A stretch of 64,000 nt of DNA from NCBI GenBank assembly GCA_913774955.1, contig CAJYKV010000028.1, positions 1-64,000 of the forward strand, given 5' to 3'. This document shows, piece after piece, positions 9,169 to 17,174 of the stretch; position 1 is the stretch's first letter, and every line of letters begins with the position of its first letter. Under the pieces are notes generated by a model that was not told where the DNA came from, did not search any database, and was given only the letters and a program-made list of their open reading frames with translations. Source of the stretch: an uncultured Acidovorax sp. Its GTDB lineage: Bacteria > Pseudomonadota > Gammaproteobacteria > Burkholderiales > Burkholderiaceae_C. The position numbers and the translations under genes are program-made.

Positions 9169-9804
9169 TCAGGCAGCCGCAGCGCCCGCGCCTGCCGCCG
9201 TCGCCGCCGTCGCCGTGTGGCGCTCCAGCAGGTAGCGCAGATGGGCCTTCGTCTCGGGCCATTCGCCGGCGCGCAGGCTGTACATCACGGTGTCGCGGAT
9301 GGTGCCGTCGCGGCGCAGCGCGTGGCCGCGGAGCACGCCGTCCTTCTTCGCGCCCAGGCGCTCGATGGCGCGCTGCGAGGCGAAGTTGAAGTTGTCGGTG
9401 CGCCAGCCCACGACGTGGCAGCCCAGCGTGTCGAACGCATGGCCCATCATCAGCAGCTTGGCGGTGGTGTTGACGTGGGTGCGCTGCACGCGCCGGGCAT
9501 ACCACGTCCAGCCGATCTCCACGCGCTTCACGGCGGGCAGGATGTCGTGGTAGCTGGTGGTGCCCAGCACTTCGCCGCTGGCCGCGTCGACCACCGCGAA
9601 GGCGAAGCGGTGGCCCTGGGCCCGGCCTTCCAGCGCGGTCTCTATGTAGGCGCGGGTGTTCGCGGGTTCGGGGACGGAAGTGACGCGCAGCGTCCAGAGC
9701 TGGCCGTCGGCCGCCGCGGCGGCGAGGCCCGTTTCGTGGGAGAGCGCGAGCGGCTCCAGGCGGATGCCGCGGTCCTGCAGGATGACGGGTTCGACGAACG
9801 CCAT
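9169..9804 (-). CDS. GNAT-family N-acetyltransferase (RimJ/RimL type)
   Basis: A 211-residue protein of the RimL-like acetyltransferase class. It begins with VILQDRGIRLEPLALSHETGL, the usual N-terminal strand and helix. It has a central acceptor strand (FAFAVVDAASGEVLGTTSYHDI), then VEIGWTWYARRVQRTHVNTTAKLLMMGHAF, where the acetyl-CoA pyrophosphate loop is expected. The late motif TDNFNFASQRAIERLGAKKDG is diagnostic of this subfamily (N.AS..A...LG). The C-terminal tail is Ala-rich. It would acetylate an amine, perhaps a protein N-terminus or amino acid; the substrate cannot be inferred. It sits between a MoxR ATPase and its vWA partner, 16 bases after the former. Confidence 0.9.
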   Translation of the reverse strand: MAFVEPVILQDRGIRLEPLALSHETGLAAAAADGQLWTLRVTSVPEPANTRAYIETALEGRAQGHRFAFAVVDAASGEVLGTTSYHDILPAVKRVEIGWTWYARRVQRTHVNTTAKLLMMGHAFDTLGCHVVGWRTDNFNFASQRAIERLGAKKDGVLRGHALRRDGTIRDTVMYSLRAGEWPETKAHLRYLLERHTATAATAAGAGAAAA

Positions 9805-9820
9805 GGCGTCAGCCTCCGGT

Positions 9821-10675
9821 TCAGCGGTTGCGCTGGTTCATGAACACCAGCTTCTCGAACAGGCTCACGTCCTGTTCGTTCTTCAGCAGCGCGCCCACGA
9901 GCGGCGGGATCGAGACCTTGTCATCCGCGCTCTGCAGGGCCGAGAGCGGGATGTCTTCCGCCACCAGCAGCTTGAGCCAGTCGATCAGCTCGCTGGTGGA
10001 GGGCTTCTTCTTGAGGCCCGGCAGGTTGCGCACGTCGTAGAAGGTCTTCATCGCCGCACTGAGCAGTTCGCTCTTGAGCGTGGGGAAGTGCACGGCCACG
10101 ATCTGGCGCATGGTGTCCGCATCGGGGAAGCGGATGTAGTGGAAGAAGCAGCGGCGCAGGAAGGCGTCGGGCAGTTCCTTCTCGTTGTTCGAAGTGATGA
10201 ACACCAGCGGGCGGTGCCTGGCGCGGATCAGCTCGCGCGTCTCGTAGCAGTAGAACTCCATGCGGTCGAGCTCGCGCAGCAGGTCGTTCGGAAATTCGAT
10301 GTCGGCCTTGTCGATCTCGTCGATCAGCAGGGCCACCGGCTGGTCGGCGGTGAACGCCTGCCAGAGCACGCCCTGGACGATGTAGTTGCGGATGTCCTTG
10401 ACCCGCTCGCTGCTGCCTTCGTCGCCGAGCTGGCTGTCGCGCAGCCGGCTCACCGCGTCGTATTCGTAGAGGCCCTGCTGGGCCTTGGTGGTGGACTTGA
10501 CGTGCCACTGCAGCAGCGGCAGCCCGAGGGTGCGGGCCACCTCTTCGGCCAGCAGCGTCTTGCCGGTGCCCGGCTCGCCCTTGACCAGCAGGGGGCGCTG
10601 CAGGGTGATGGCCGCATTGACGGCCAGCTTCAGATCCGGCGTGGCGACATAACTTTCGGAGCCTTGGAATTTCAT
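9821..10675 (-). CDS. MoxR-family AAA+ ATPase
   Basis: A 284-residue protein. Walker A is GEPGTGKT (residues 33-40). Walker B lies in PVALLIDEIDKAD, sensor 1 in VFITSNNEKELPDAF, and the Arg finger in LRRCFFHYIRFPD, a typical MoxR signature. MoxR ATPases act with vWA proteins as chaperones for metallo-enzyme maturation or membrane complex assembly. The vWA partner is two genes downstream. The start at 10675 (MKFQGSESYV) fits family members; longer versions have non-conserved sequence. The divergent cytochrome c4 gene shares the 115-base upstream region. Confidence 0.93.
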   Translation of the reverse strand: MKFQGSESYVATPDLKLAVNAAITLQRPLLVKGEPGTGKTLLAEEVARTLGLPLLQWHVKSTTKAQQGLYEYDAVSRLRDSQLGDEGSSERVKDIRNYIVQGVLWQAFTADQPVALLIDEIDKADIEFPNDLLRELDRMEFYCYETRELIRARHRPLVFITSNNEKELPDAFLRRCFFHYIRFPDADTMRQIVAVHFPTLKSELLSAAMKTFYDVRNLPGLKKKPSTSELIDWLKLLVAEDIPLSALQSADDKVSIPPLVGALLKNEQDVSLFEKLVFMNQRNR

Positions 10676-10734
10676 GGGCGTTGCGCGTGGGCGGTGAGGG
10701 TAATCGTTGATAAATGGCCGGAACGGGCGCTGTC

Positions 10735-10740
10735 TATAAT
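10735..10740 (+). promoter_or_regulatory. Probable -10 element of the cytochrome c4 gene
   Basis: A perfect TATAAT lies 51 bases before the start codon at 10791, in the intergenic region shared with the divergent MoxR gene. No good -35 at the ideal distance is seen; TTGATA at 10707-10712 is 22 bases away, which is too long for a standard promoter. Confidence 0.45.
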
Positions 10741-10790
10741 CATCTTGGCCCCCCGAGCACCGACAAACTCCATTGGATTGTGCGCGCAAA

Positions 10791-11462
10791 ATGAACAAGA
10801 AGCTGTCCACGATATTCGCCGCCGCTGTCGCTTGCGTGACCATCGGCGCCCATGCCCAGGAGGCCAAGGGAGACGCGAAGGCCGGGGCGGGCAAGATCGC
10901 CATGTGCATCGGCTGCCACGGCATTCCCGGCTACCAGGCGAGCTTTCCCGAGGTGTACAAGGTGCCGATGATCTCGGGCCAGAACGCAGGCTACATCGCC
11001 TCCGCCCTGCAGGCCTACAAGAAGGGCGACCGCCGGCATCCCACCATGCGCGGCATCGCCGATTCGCTCACCGACCAGGACATCGCGGACGTCTCCGCCT
11101 ACTACGCGGGCCAGGTGCCCCAGGGCGGCGCGCCCGCCAAGGCCTCCCGCGAGCCGAGCGCCCAGGTGGCGCAGCTGCTGCAAAAGGGCGCCTGCGTGTC
11201 CTGCCACGGCGAGAGCTTCTCCAAGCCGATCGATCCTTCATACCCGAAGATCGCCGGCCAGCATCCCGACTACCTCTTCGCCGCGCTCAAGGCGTACAAG
11301 GCGGGCGGCGGCGCGAACAGCAATGCCCCCGTCGGCCGCTCCAACGCCATCATGGCGGGCATCGCCAAGCAGTTCTCCAACGCCGAGCTGAAGGCCCTGG
11401 CGGGCTATCTGGGTTCACTGGACGGTGAATTGCAGGTGGTGCGCCAATCGCCGTTCCGTTGA
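10791..11462 (+). CDS. Diheme cytochrome c (cytochrome c4-like)
   Basis: A 223-residue exported protein. It has a Sec signal (residues 1-22, ending AHAQ) and two c-type domains in tandem with heme motifs CIGCH (39-43) and CVSCH (135-139). The methionine ligands probably lie in HPTMRG and NAIMAGI. Tandem class I domains of this size are cytochrome c4, a periplasmic electron carrier between the bc1 complex and terminal oxidases. The ATG at 10791 is preferred over a TTG at 10773 because it begins the signal peptide (MNKKLST). It is transcribed alone, divergent from the MoxR gene and convergent with the long minus-strand operon that follows. Confidence 0.92.
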   Translation: MNKKLSTIFAAAVACVTIGAHAQEAKGDAKAGAGKIAMCIGCHGIPGYQASFPEVYKVPMISGQNAGYIASALQAYKKGDRRHPTMRGIADSLTDQDIADVSAYYAGQVPQGGAPAKASREPSAQVAQLLQKGACVSCHGESFSKPIDPSYPKIAGQHPDYLFAALKAYKAGGGANSNAPVGRSNAIMAGIAKQFSNAELKALAGYLGSLDGELQVVRQSPFR

Positions 11463-11632
11463 GTTTGCCGGGCCGCCCGGGATATTGCAGGGTATTTACG
11501 CATTCCTTTGGGCGAGAAAATCTGATCGATTAATTTCGGCGGGCTGACGCGGCCTGAGCGGCACTGGCCCGGGCAGGGCTGCCGCTGCAGCGGCGGTGGC
11601 GCTCCCCCGCCGCCGCGCCGCCCTCCCGCGCT

Positions 11633-14191
11633 TCACGGCAGGGCGCTCGCTGCCTTCGAGATTGGGCAGCCGAAGAGATCGCCGACCCAGTTCACCACCT
11701 TCTCGAGTTCGTAGCCCAGCGCCACCATCGCCTGCTGCACCTGGGCCGCCAGCGCGCCCAGGCTCTGGAGCGCGGAGGCCAGCACCTGGCCCAGCTGCTT
11801 GAACTGCTCCTGCAGGATCTTGCCGATCAGTTCCAGCCCGTTGACGAAGTTGCGCCACTGCGCCTTGGCCCAGCGCAGGAAGTCCTGCAGGCCCGACAGC
11901 ACCGCCTGCATGAGCGCGGAGGCTTCGCGCTGCACCGCGACGAGCAGTTGGCCGGCCACGTCCTTGAGGCGGGTGATCACGTGGGCCACGTCCACGTTCA
12001 GCAGGGTGTAGGGGCTGTCCTGGCTGCCCAGATGCAGTTCGAGGCCCAGCAGGCTGAAATCGAAGTAGCCCGTCACCACTAGCGACTGCAGCGATGCGGA
12101 GAATCCCAGGCCCGCGGCAATGCTGAAATCGGGCAGGCGGATCTGCGGCACCAGGGTGACGCCCCAGAGGGTGATGCCGCTCCACTGGAGGTCTTTCCAG
12201 CCGAAGTTGAATCCGAAGGCGGCGGCCAGCTGGGTCTTGTCCGGATCGAGCAGGAAGGTGATGCTGTGGCCGCTCCAGACGCCGCATCCGCCAGCGGGTT
12301 GTCCGTTCTGCACGGCGTAGTCCAGCTGGAACCGGTTGTCGGTGGTGGCGAGGGCGTACAGGTGGTCTTCCACCAGGTCGAGGAACCGCAGGTAGAGCGA
12401 GGAGTAGAAGCGCACGGGGTTGCCGCCGTTCACCCCCGGCACGACGATGCCTTCGGGCGTGGCCGCGATCGCGATCTGCGGCCCCTGCGCGCTGGGCGTG
12501 CGCGTGTCCGGGTCCCACCCCGAAATCCGGAAGACCGAGCCCCAGACGATGGCCTGCTGCACCAGGATGAGGCCGGTGAATCCGGCCTTGGCGCTGGCCG
12601 ACTGGGCGAGCGTGGCGGTGATGCGCACGTCCGGCTGGCCCAGCAGGGCGAAGTCCGCCTGCAGGCCGAAACCGGCGGGAAAGGGGCCGTGGTCGCCGAT
12701 CTTCTGCAGCGAGGCGCCCTCCACGAACCAGAACACGAACTGGCGCAGGCGGACGATCTCGTCCAGGAACCGCACCACCTCGGCGATCTCGGGCTCGCCT
12801 TGCCGGTCGAGTGCCGCAGGCGAGATGTCGAGCGCGAAGGCGGCGTTGAAGACGCTCGACAGCTGCATCGGCGCCTGATCGGCCTGCGTCCAGAGGGCGA
12901 TGCCGCTGGGCACTTCGAAATCGATCACTTCGACTTCGAAGCCGACGTCGAACTCGTACTGCGGCGCATCGGGGTTCTGCAGCTTGATGGCGCCGCCGGC
13001 GCTGATCGCCACGCCAGCGGCGGCGGCACCCATGGTCGCGGCGCCCTGCAGTTCGGCGATGGTGACGGTGCGCAGTCCGAAGGGCTGTTTCCAGTTCGTC
13101 AGCGCGAACGTGAGGGCGAAGGTGCCCTCCGAGGGCGTGACGCTGCCCGTGAGCGCCAGGTCGATCGCGGTGGAGGCGTCCGGGTGGAAGGACCCTGCGG
13201 CCGTGGCGCTGATGCGGCTGTTGCCCTGGCCCGGGTCGTCCCATTCGAGCGTGAATCCGCCGAAGGCGAAGACACCGTTGTCCATCGCGCTGAAACGATT
13301 GGCGAGCACGGCCTTGAGTGACTTGTCTCCGCTGCCCTTGGCATACGTGGCGAAGAGATCGAGCTCGGAGACGTCGCCCATGAAGCGGGCGACGGCCTGG
13401 AGCGCGCCGGTCAGCTGCAGTGAGCCGAAGAGCGCGAACCCGGGCGCGATGTCGAAGTCTCCGGCGATGGCGGGCACGTCCTGGGGGTTGAGCAGCCCGA
13501 GCGACGACAGGCTGCCGGACGACCCGGGCAGGGTGGAGACCACCACGCCGCCGTGCCGGAGCTGGAGCGAGGACAGCGGCTGCCAGAGCGACCCGGGGGA
13601 CCACTGGTCCACCACCGCGCCGACCATCACGCCCGTGCCTTCGGCGGCGCGCTGCACGCTGATCGCGGCATTCAGGAAGGGCTGGCCCGCATACACCAGC
13701 CCGCCCTGCCCGGTGAAGGCGATCGCCGGGCCGGGCGCATAGCGCAGCGCGAGCGTGCCGTGCGCGAAGGCGGTCTGGCTGGCCGGGTTCCAGTCCAGGA
13801 GCGCCGGCCAGACCGTGTTCAGCGGCCACTGCAGCGTGTCGCCCATGGTGGCGTCCAGCGCCATTTCCACGCCCGCGTCGGTGCGGTTGAATGTGAGCAC
13901 CACCTGCGCATCGGTGTACTGGGTGCTGGTGAGCGTGAGCGTGGCGCCGTCCGCCGTGGCCTGCAGATCCAGGTCGGCGCCATCGATGCGGGCCTGCACC
14001 TCGAGCTGCCGGGTGGAGGGGTTGACCGCCAGGGAGGCGGCCGGACCGAGCTGCAGCGTGATGCCCTGAAGGTAATACCCCAGCGCGGTCTGGATGGGGC
14101 CCGGAAACTGGTCGTGCGCCAGTTGCAGCACCTTGGTGGTGCTGGTGGATTGCAGTGCGCCCTGCAGGGTGGCATAGATGCTGTCGGCCAT
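11633..14191 (-). CDS. Large unrecognised protein, last gene of the TULIP-like operon
   Basis: An 852-residue protein I cannot assign to a known family. It has no signal peptide. Residues 1-60 form an amphipathic helix with a hydrophobic strand (GYYLQGITLQLGPAASLAV). The middle (60-680) is dominated by alternating beta-strand sequence with many G/S/A turns (for example GFALFGSLQLTGALQAVARF). The last 130 residues (about 715-835) are helical and amphipathic, with repeated hydrophobic heptads (LLVAVQREASALMQAVLSG, FVNGLELIGKILQEQFKQL). Long beta groove plus terminal helices would suit a lipid-binding or membrane-active protein; that is inference. It starts 4 bases after the stop of the 625-residue gene, so the two are surely cotranscribed. 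Confidence 0.85.
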   Translation of the reverse strand: MADSIYATLQGALQSTSTTKVLQLAHDQFPGPIQTALGYYLQGITLQLGPAASLAVNPSTRQLEVQARIDGADLDLQATADGATLTLTSTQYTDAQVVLTFNRTDAGVEMALDATMGDTLQWPLNTVWPALLDWNPASQTAFAHGTLALRYAPGPAIAFTGQGGLVYAGQPFLNAAISVQRAAEGTGVMVGAVVDQWSPGSLWQPLSSLQLRHGGVVVSTLPGSSGSLSSLGLLNPQDVPAIAGDFDIAPGFALFGSLQLTGALQAVARFMGDVSELDLFATYAKGSGDKSLKAVLANRFSAMDNGVFAFGGFTLEWDDPGQGNSRISATAAGSFHPDASTAIDLALTGSVTPSEGTFALTFALTNWKQPFGLRTVTIAELQGAATMGAAAAGVAISAGGAIKLQNPDAPQYEFDVGFEVEVIDFEVPSGIALWTQADQAPMQLSSVFNAAFALDISPAALDRQGEPEIAEVVRFLDEIVRLRQFVFWFVEGASLQKIGDHGPFPAGFGLQADFALLGQPDVRITATLAQSASAKAGFTGLILVQQAIVWGSVFRISGWDPDTRTPSAQGPQIAIAATPEGIVVPGVNGGNPVRFYSSLYLRFLDLVEDHLYALATTDNRFQLDYAVQNGQPAGGCGVWSGHSITFLLDPDKTQLAAAFGFNFGWKDLQWSGITLWGVTLVPQIRLPDFSIAAGLGFSASLQSLVVTGYFDFSLLGLELHLGSQDSPYTLLNVDVAHVITRLKDVAGQLLVAVQREASALMQAVLSGLQDFLRWAKAQWRNFVNGLELIGKILQEQFKQLGQVLASALQSLGALAAQVQQAMVALGYELEKVVNWVGDLFGCPISKAASALP

Positions 14192-14195
14192 GGTG

Positions 14196-16073
14196 TCACT
14201 GCCCCAGGTTGTCGAGTGCCGCGCGCGCGAACTTCGTCGCCGCGTCGCTGATCTGCTGCAGGTTGCCGGCGATGTAGTCGTTGAGCGCCGACACGATGGC
14301 CTGGATCAGCTGTGCCTGCCCCAGGAAGGCATTGATGAAGGCCGTGTACTGCGCTTCCGCGGGCGAGAGCGTGAGGGTCACGGTGACGTCCCCGTCGCCC
14401 GCGGCCAGCGCGATGCGGCTGTAGGTGAGCTGCAGCTCCTGCGGCGTGTCGCCGGAGGCCGAGAGCGTCGTCTGGATGCCGAGCTGGCCGCTCTGGTTGC
14501 GCAGGCCGAGGGCGAGCGTGCCCGACAGCGGAATCGGTGCGTTCTGCCCGACCTGCACGTTGAGCGTGAACGGCGTGCTGGCCGTGGCGGGCGGTGAGGG
14601 AACGGTGCGCGGCGTTCCCTTGACGTTCACGGTCGGACCCGGGTCGAGCTTGCCGAGCAGCAGCGTGGCACTGGCCTGCTGGTTGCTGCCGAAGACGATG
14701 TTGTCCGGCGGGGCGACCAGGTTCGACAGCCCCTGGATGGCGAGGCTCTGCAGCACGATGCCGGACAGCGAGAGGCTGACGCCCATGAGCTGCGTGGTGA
14801 AGGGGCCGTCGATGCGCAGGTCCACGGCGGTGTAGGGCTCCAGCACCGGCGACGCGGAGCCCAGCACCAGGGTGGGCAGGTACACGTAGCTGCTGCGGTC
14901 GTTGAGCGCGCCGCGGGCACGGTTGAACAGGTACTTGTCCACCGCGTTGGCGTCGGTGTCCACCGTGCTGCTGGCCACCTGCGTGCTGCCGAAGATGTCG
15001 TCGAAGGCGTTCTTGAACTGCTGGTTCAGCAGGCTCTGCACCTGGCCGATGTTGCCCTTGTCCATCAGGGCGCCGTTGACCTGGGCCGTCAGCATCTGCG
15101 CGGCCTGCGGGGTGGACAGGATCTGCACGAAGAACCGGCTCCAGATCGCGTAGAAGCGGTTCATGATGTCCGGCGGTGTCGGGAAGGGCATCGGCACCAT
15201 GCTCTGGTACTGCAGGTTCTTCAGCGTGAAATCGGGCTGGTCGCCCTGTTCCGCCACGAGCTGGATGCTGCCCAGATCGACCTGCAGCGCCTTGCCGTCG
15301 CCGGTCACGGTCACCTGCGTGTCCGAGACGATCCTGCCATTGGCCAGCGTGAGCAGCGCGATGCCGGAGGCGCTGCAGTCGAAACCGTCGGGGTGCCCGG
15401 GCGAGGGCGCGAGCCCCAGCGTCGGCGGTGGCGCGACGATGTTTCCCTGGGGATCGACGAAGCACAGGCACTGGGTGAGCGTGAAATTCAGGCCGTCGAA
15501 CGGCGTGGGCGGCTGGGTGCCCGGGTCCACCCCCTGCTCGGGGCCGGTGAGGGCGAGCGGCTGGCTCCAGGCGTCGCCGGAGGCCGGGTAGGCGTTGAGG
15601 TCCAGCGCGATCTGCGCGGCATAGCCGGCGTTGCTGGTGCTGACCGTGGGCGGCTGGCCGCTGACCTTGATGTTCGCCAGGCCGTCGATCTCGATGCGGC
15701 TCACGCTCAGGTCGGGGCCGCGGCCGGGAAAGGCCACCACGTTCAGCCGCCGGGACCGGATGTAGGTGTTGGCGGCGTTGGCGTCGTCGATCATCTTCTG
15801 CGTGATCTGCGGCCCCGGAGCCGAGGTGCCGATGAACCTGAGCAGCGGCGGGATCATCCCGAACCAGGAGCTGGCGAGGTTGTTCGACATGTCCACCGCG
15901 CCGCCGATGTCGTGCATGTCCCAGTCGGTTCCCCGGACCGGCAGGTAGGGCGTTCCGTCCGACTGCTTCATGCCCGAGAGCGCGACCGGCAGGAAAAGGC
16001 TGTTGCCCGGCGAATGGTCGTTCGCCTTCTGCATCAGGGTGTTGTAGACGAAATGGAATAGCTGCAGGCCCAT
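14196..16073 (-). CDS. Unrecognised 625-residue protein of the TULIP-like operon
   Basis: No signal peptide and no family I can name. The N-terminus (1-60) contains GDSxG-free, polar sequence with RGTDWDMHDIGG. The middle holds beta-strand blocks with repeated pattern VSRIEIDGLANIKVSG and ALQVDLGSIQLV. A helical block (about 300-365, FYAIWSRFFVQIL then LLNQQFKNAFDDIFG) is followed by further strands (DLRIDGPFTTQLMGVSLSLSG). The end is an amphipathic helix (FINAFLGQAQLIQAIVSALNDYI). Strand-rich halves joined by long amphipathic helices are the TULIP lipid-binding layout, as in P47/OrfX proteins; I offer this as inference. A strong ribosome site (AGAGGGAG) precedes the ATG. The polyprenyl synthetase gene ends 78 bases upstream. 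Confidence 0.82.
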   Translation of the reverse strand: MGLQLFHFVYNTLMQKANDHSPGNSLFLPVALSGMKQSDGTPYLPVRGTDWDMHDIGGAVDMSNNLASSWFGMIPPLLRFIGTSAPGPQITQKMIDDANAANTYIRSRRLNVVAFPGRGPDLSVSRIEIDGLANIKVSGQPPTVSTSNAGYAAQIALDLNAYPASGDAWSQPLALTGPEQGVDPGTQPPTPFDGLNFTLTQCLCFVDPQGNIVAPPPTLGLAPSPGHPDGFDCSASGIALLTLANGRIVSDTQVTVTGDGKALQVDLGSIQLVAEQGDQPDFTLKNLQYQSMVPMPFPTPPDIMNRFYAIWSRFFVQILSTPQAAQMLTAQVNGALMDKGNIGQVQSLLNQQFKNAFDDIFGSTQVASSTVDTDANAVDKYLFNRARGALNDRSSYVYLPTLVLGSASPVLEPYTAVDLRIDGPFTTQLMGVSLSLSGIVLQSLAIQGLSNLVAPPDNIVFGSNQQASATLLLGKLDPGPTVNVKGTPRTVPSPPATASTPFTLNVQVGQNAPIPLSGTLALGLRNQSGQLGIQTTLSASGDTPQELQLTYSRIALAAGDGDVTVTLTLSPAEAQYTAFINAFLGQAQLIQAIVSALNDYIAGNLQQISDAATKFARAALDNLGQ

Positions 16074-16151
16074 GGTGTTGGCTCCCTCTGGTGTGTGGAG
16101 CGCGTCGTCTGCCGGCCGGCCGCGGCGGGGTGCCCCGCGGCCGGGCGGGCG

Positions 16152-17174
16152 TCAGTACGCGCGGTTGACGACGTGCATGGTGATGTCGTGCAGCGCCCGC
16201 AGGTGCGGCCCCTGCGGCAGGTGGTCGAGGAACTGCACGGCCTGCAGCGCGGTATTGCGGGCCTGCGCATAGGCCAGCGCGAAGGCATCGGAGCGCCGGA
16301 TCTCGTCGACCCAGGCGTTGATGCGTGCCTCGTCGGCCGACTCCTGCCCGCGCAGGTAGCGCACCATGGGATGGTCGTCGCCGAACAGCTTCATCGCATG
16401 GATGATGGGCAGCGTGATGCGTCGCTGGTGCAGGTCGATGCCCTTGCGCTTCCCGGCCTCTTCGTCCGAATGGGACAGGTCGAAGATGTCGTCCATCATC
16501 TGGAAGGCCCGGCCCATGGCACGGCCGAAGCTGCCGAGGCGGCGCAGGTCGGAGGTGTGGGCGCGCATGAGCGCTGCCCCCGACTCGCAGGCCAGCCCGA
16601 ACAGCACGGCGGTCTTGCGGTCCACGGTGGTCAGGTACCGGGCCATCAGCGGGTCGGGATGCCAGGAGGGCTGGGTGGTCATCTCGTCGATTTCGCCGCG
16701 GCAGATGTCGAACGCGGAGTCCAGCACCCACTTCACGAGCTGCATGTCGGTCATGTCCTCGATCGTGTCCACGAAGCAGCGCACGGCCTGCAGGAACTGC
16801 ATGTCGCCGATCAGGATGGCCATCTCGGTGCCGCGCGCCGCGTTCACGCTGCTGTGGCTGCGCCGCAGGCTGGCGTGGTCCACGATGTCGTCGTGGATCA
16901 GGCTCGCCACGTGCAGCATCTCCAGCGAGGCGGAGGCGCGCAGCACCTTGTGCGGCAGTTCGCCCTGGGGCTGGAACAGGCGCGCAGTGATGAGCAGCAT
17001 GAGCGGGCGCAGCTTCTTGCCGCCCTGGTAGAGCGCCATCTCCACGTCCGTCAGGTAGCCCTGCTGCGGCTTCAGCGCTTCGTGCAGTTCGCGCTCGAAG
17101 CCCTGCATGTCCCCTGCCATCAGGTCCTGCAGGATGGCCTGGACCGGGTCGGCCCGGGTGGCGGCGATCTTCAC
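16152..17174 (-). CDS. Polyprenyl synthetase (trans-isoprenyl diphosphate synthase)
   Basis: A 340-residue protein with all core motifs: GGKKLRP for isopentenyl diphosphate binding, the first Asp-rich motif LIHDDIVDHASLRR, and the second FQMMDDIFDLS, followed by GKRKGIDLHQRRITLPII. It would condense isopentenyl diphosphate with an allylic diphosphate; product length cannot be read off safely. The segment after the first motif (RRSHSSVNAARGTEMAILIGDMQF) departs from housekeeping IspB-type enzymes (G..VLAGD), suggesting a specialised enzyme. The start is GTG at 17174, overlapping the previous stop by four bases (GTGA), so its translation is coupled to the 458-residue protein. Its place inside the operon suggests that an isoprenoid lipid is a ligand or precursor there. 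Confidence 0.9.
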   Translation of the reverse strand: MKIAATRADPVQAILQDLMAGDMQGFERELHEALKPQQGYLTDVEMALYQGGKKLRPLMLLITARLFQPQGELPHKVLRASASLEMLHVASLIHDDIVDHASLRRSHSSVNAARGTEMAILIGDMQFLQAVRCFVDTIEDMTDMQLVKWVLDSAFDICRGEIDEMTTQPSWHPDPLMARYLTTVDRKTAVLFGLACESGAALMRAHTSDLRRLGSFGRAMGRAFQMMDDIFDLSHSDEEAGKRKGIDLHQRRITLPIIHAMKLFGDDHPMVRYLRGQESADEARINAWVDEIRRSDAFALAYAQARNTALQAVQFLDHLPQGPHLRALHDITMHVVNRAY

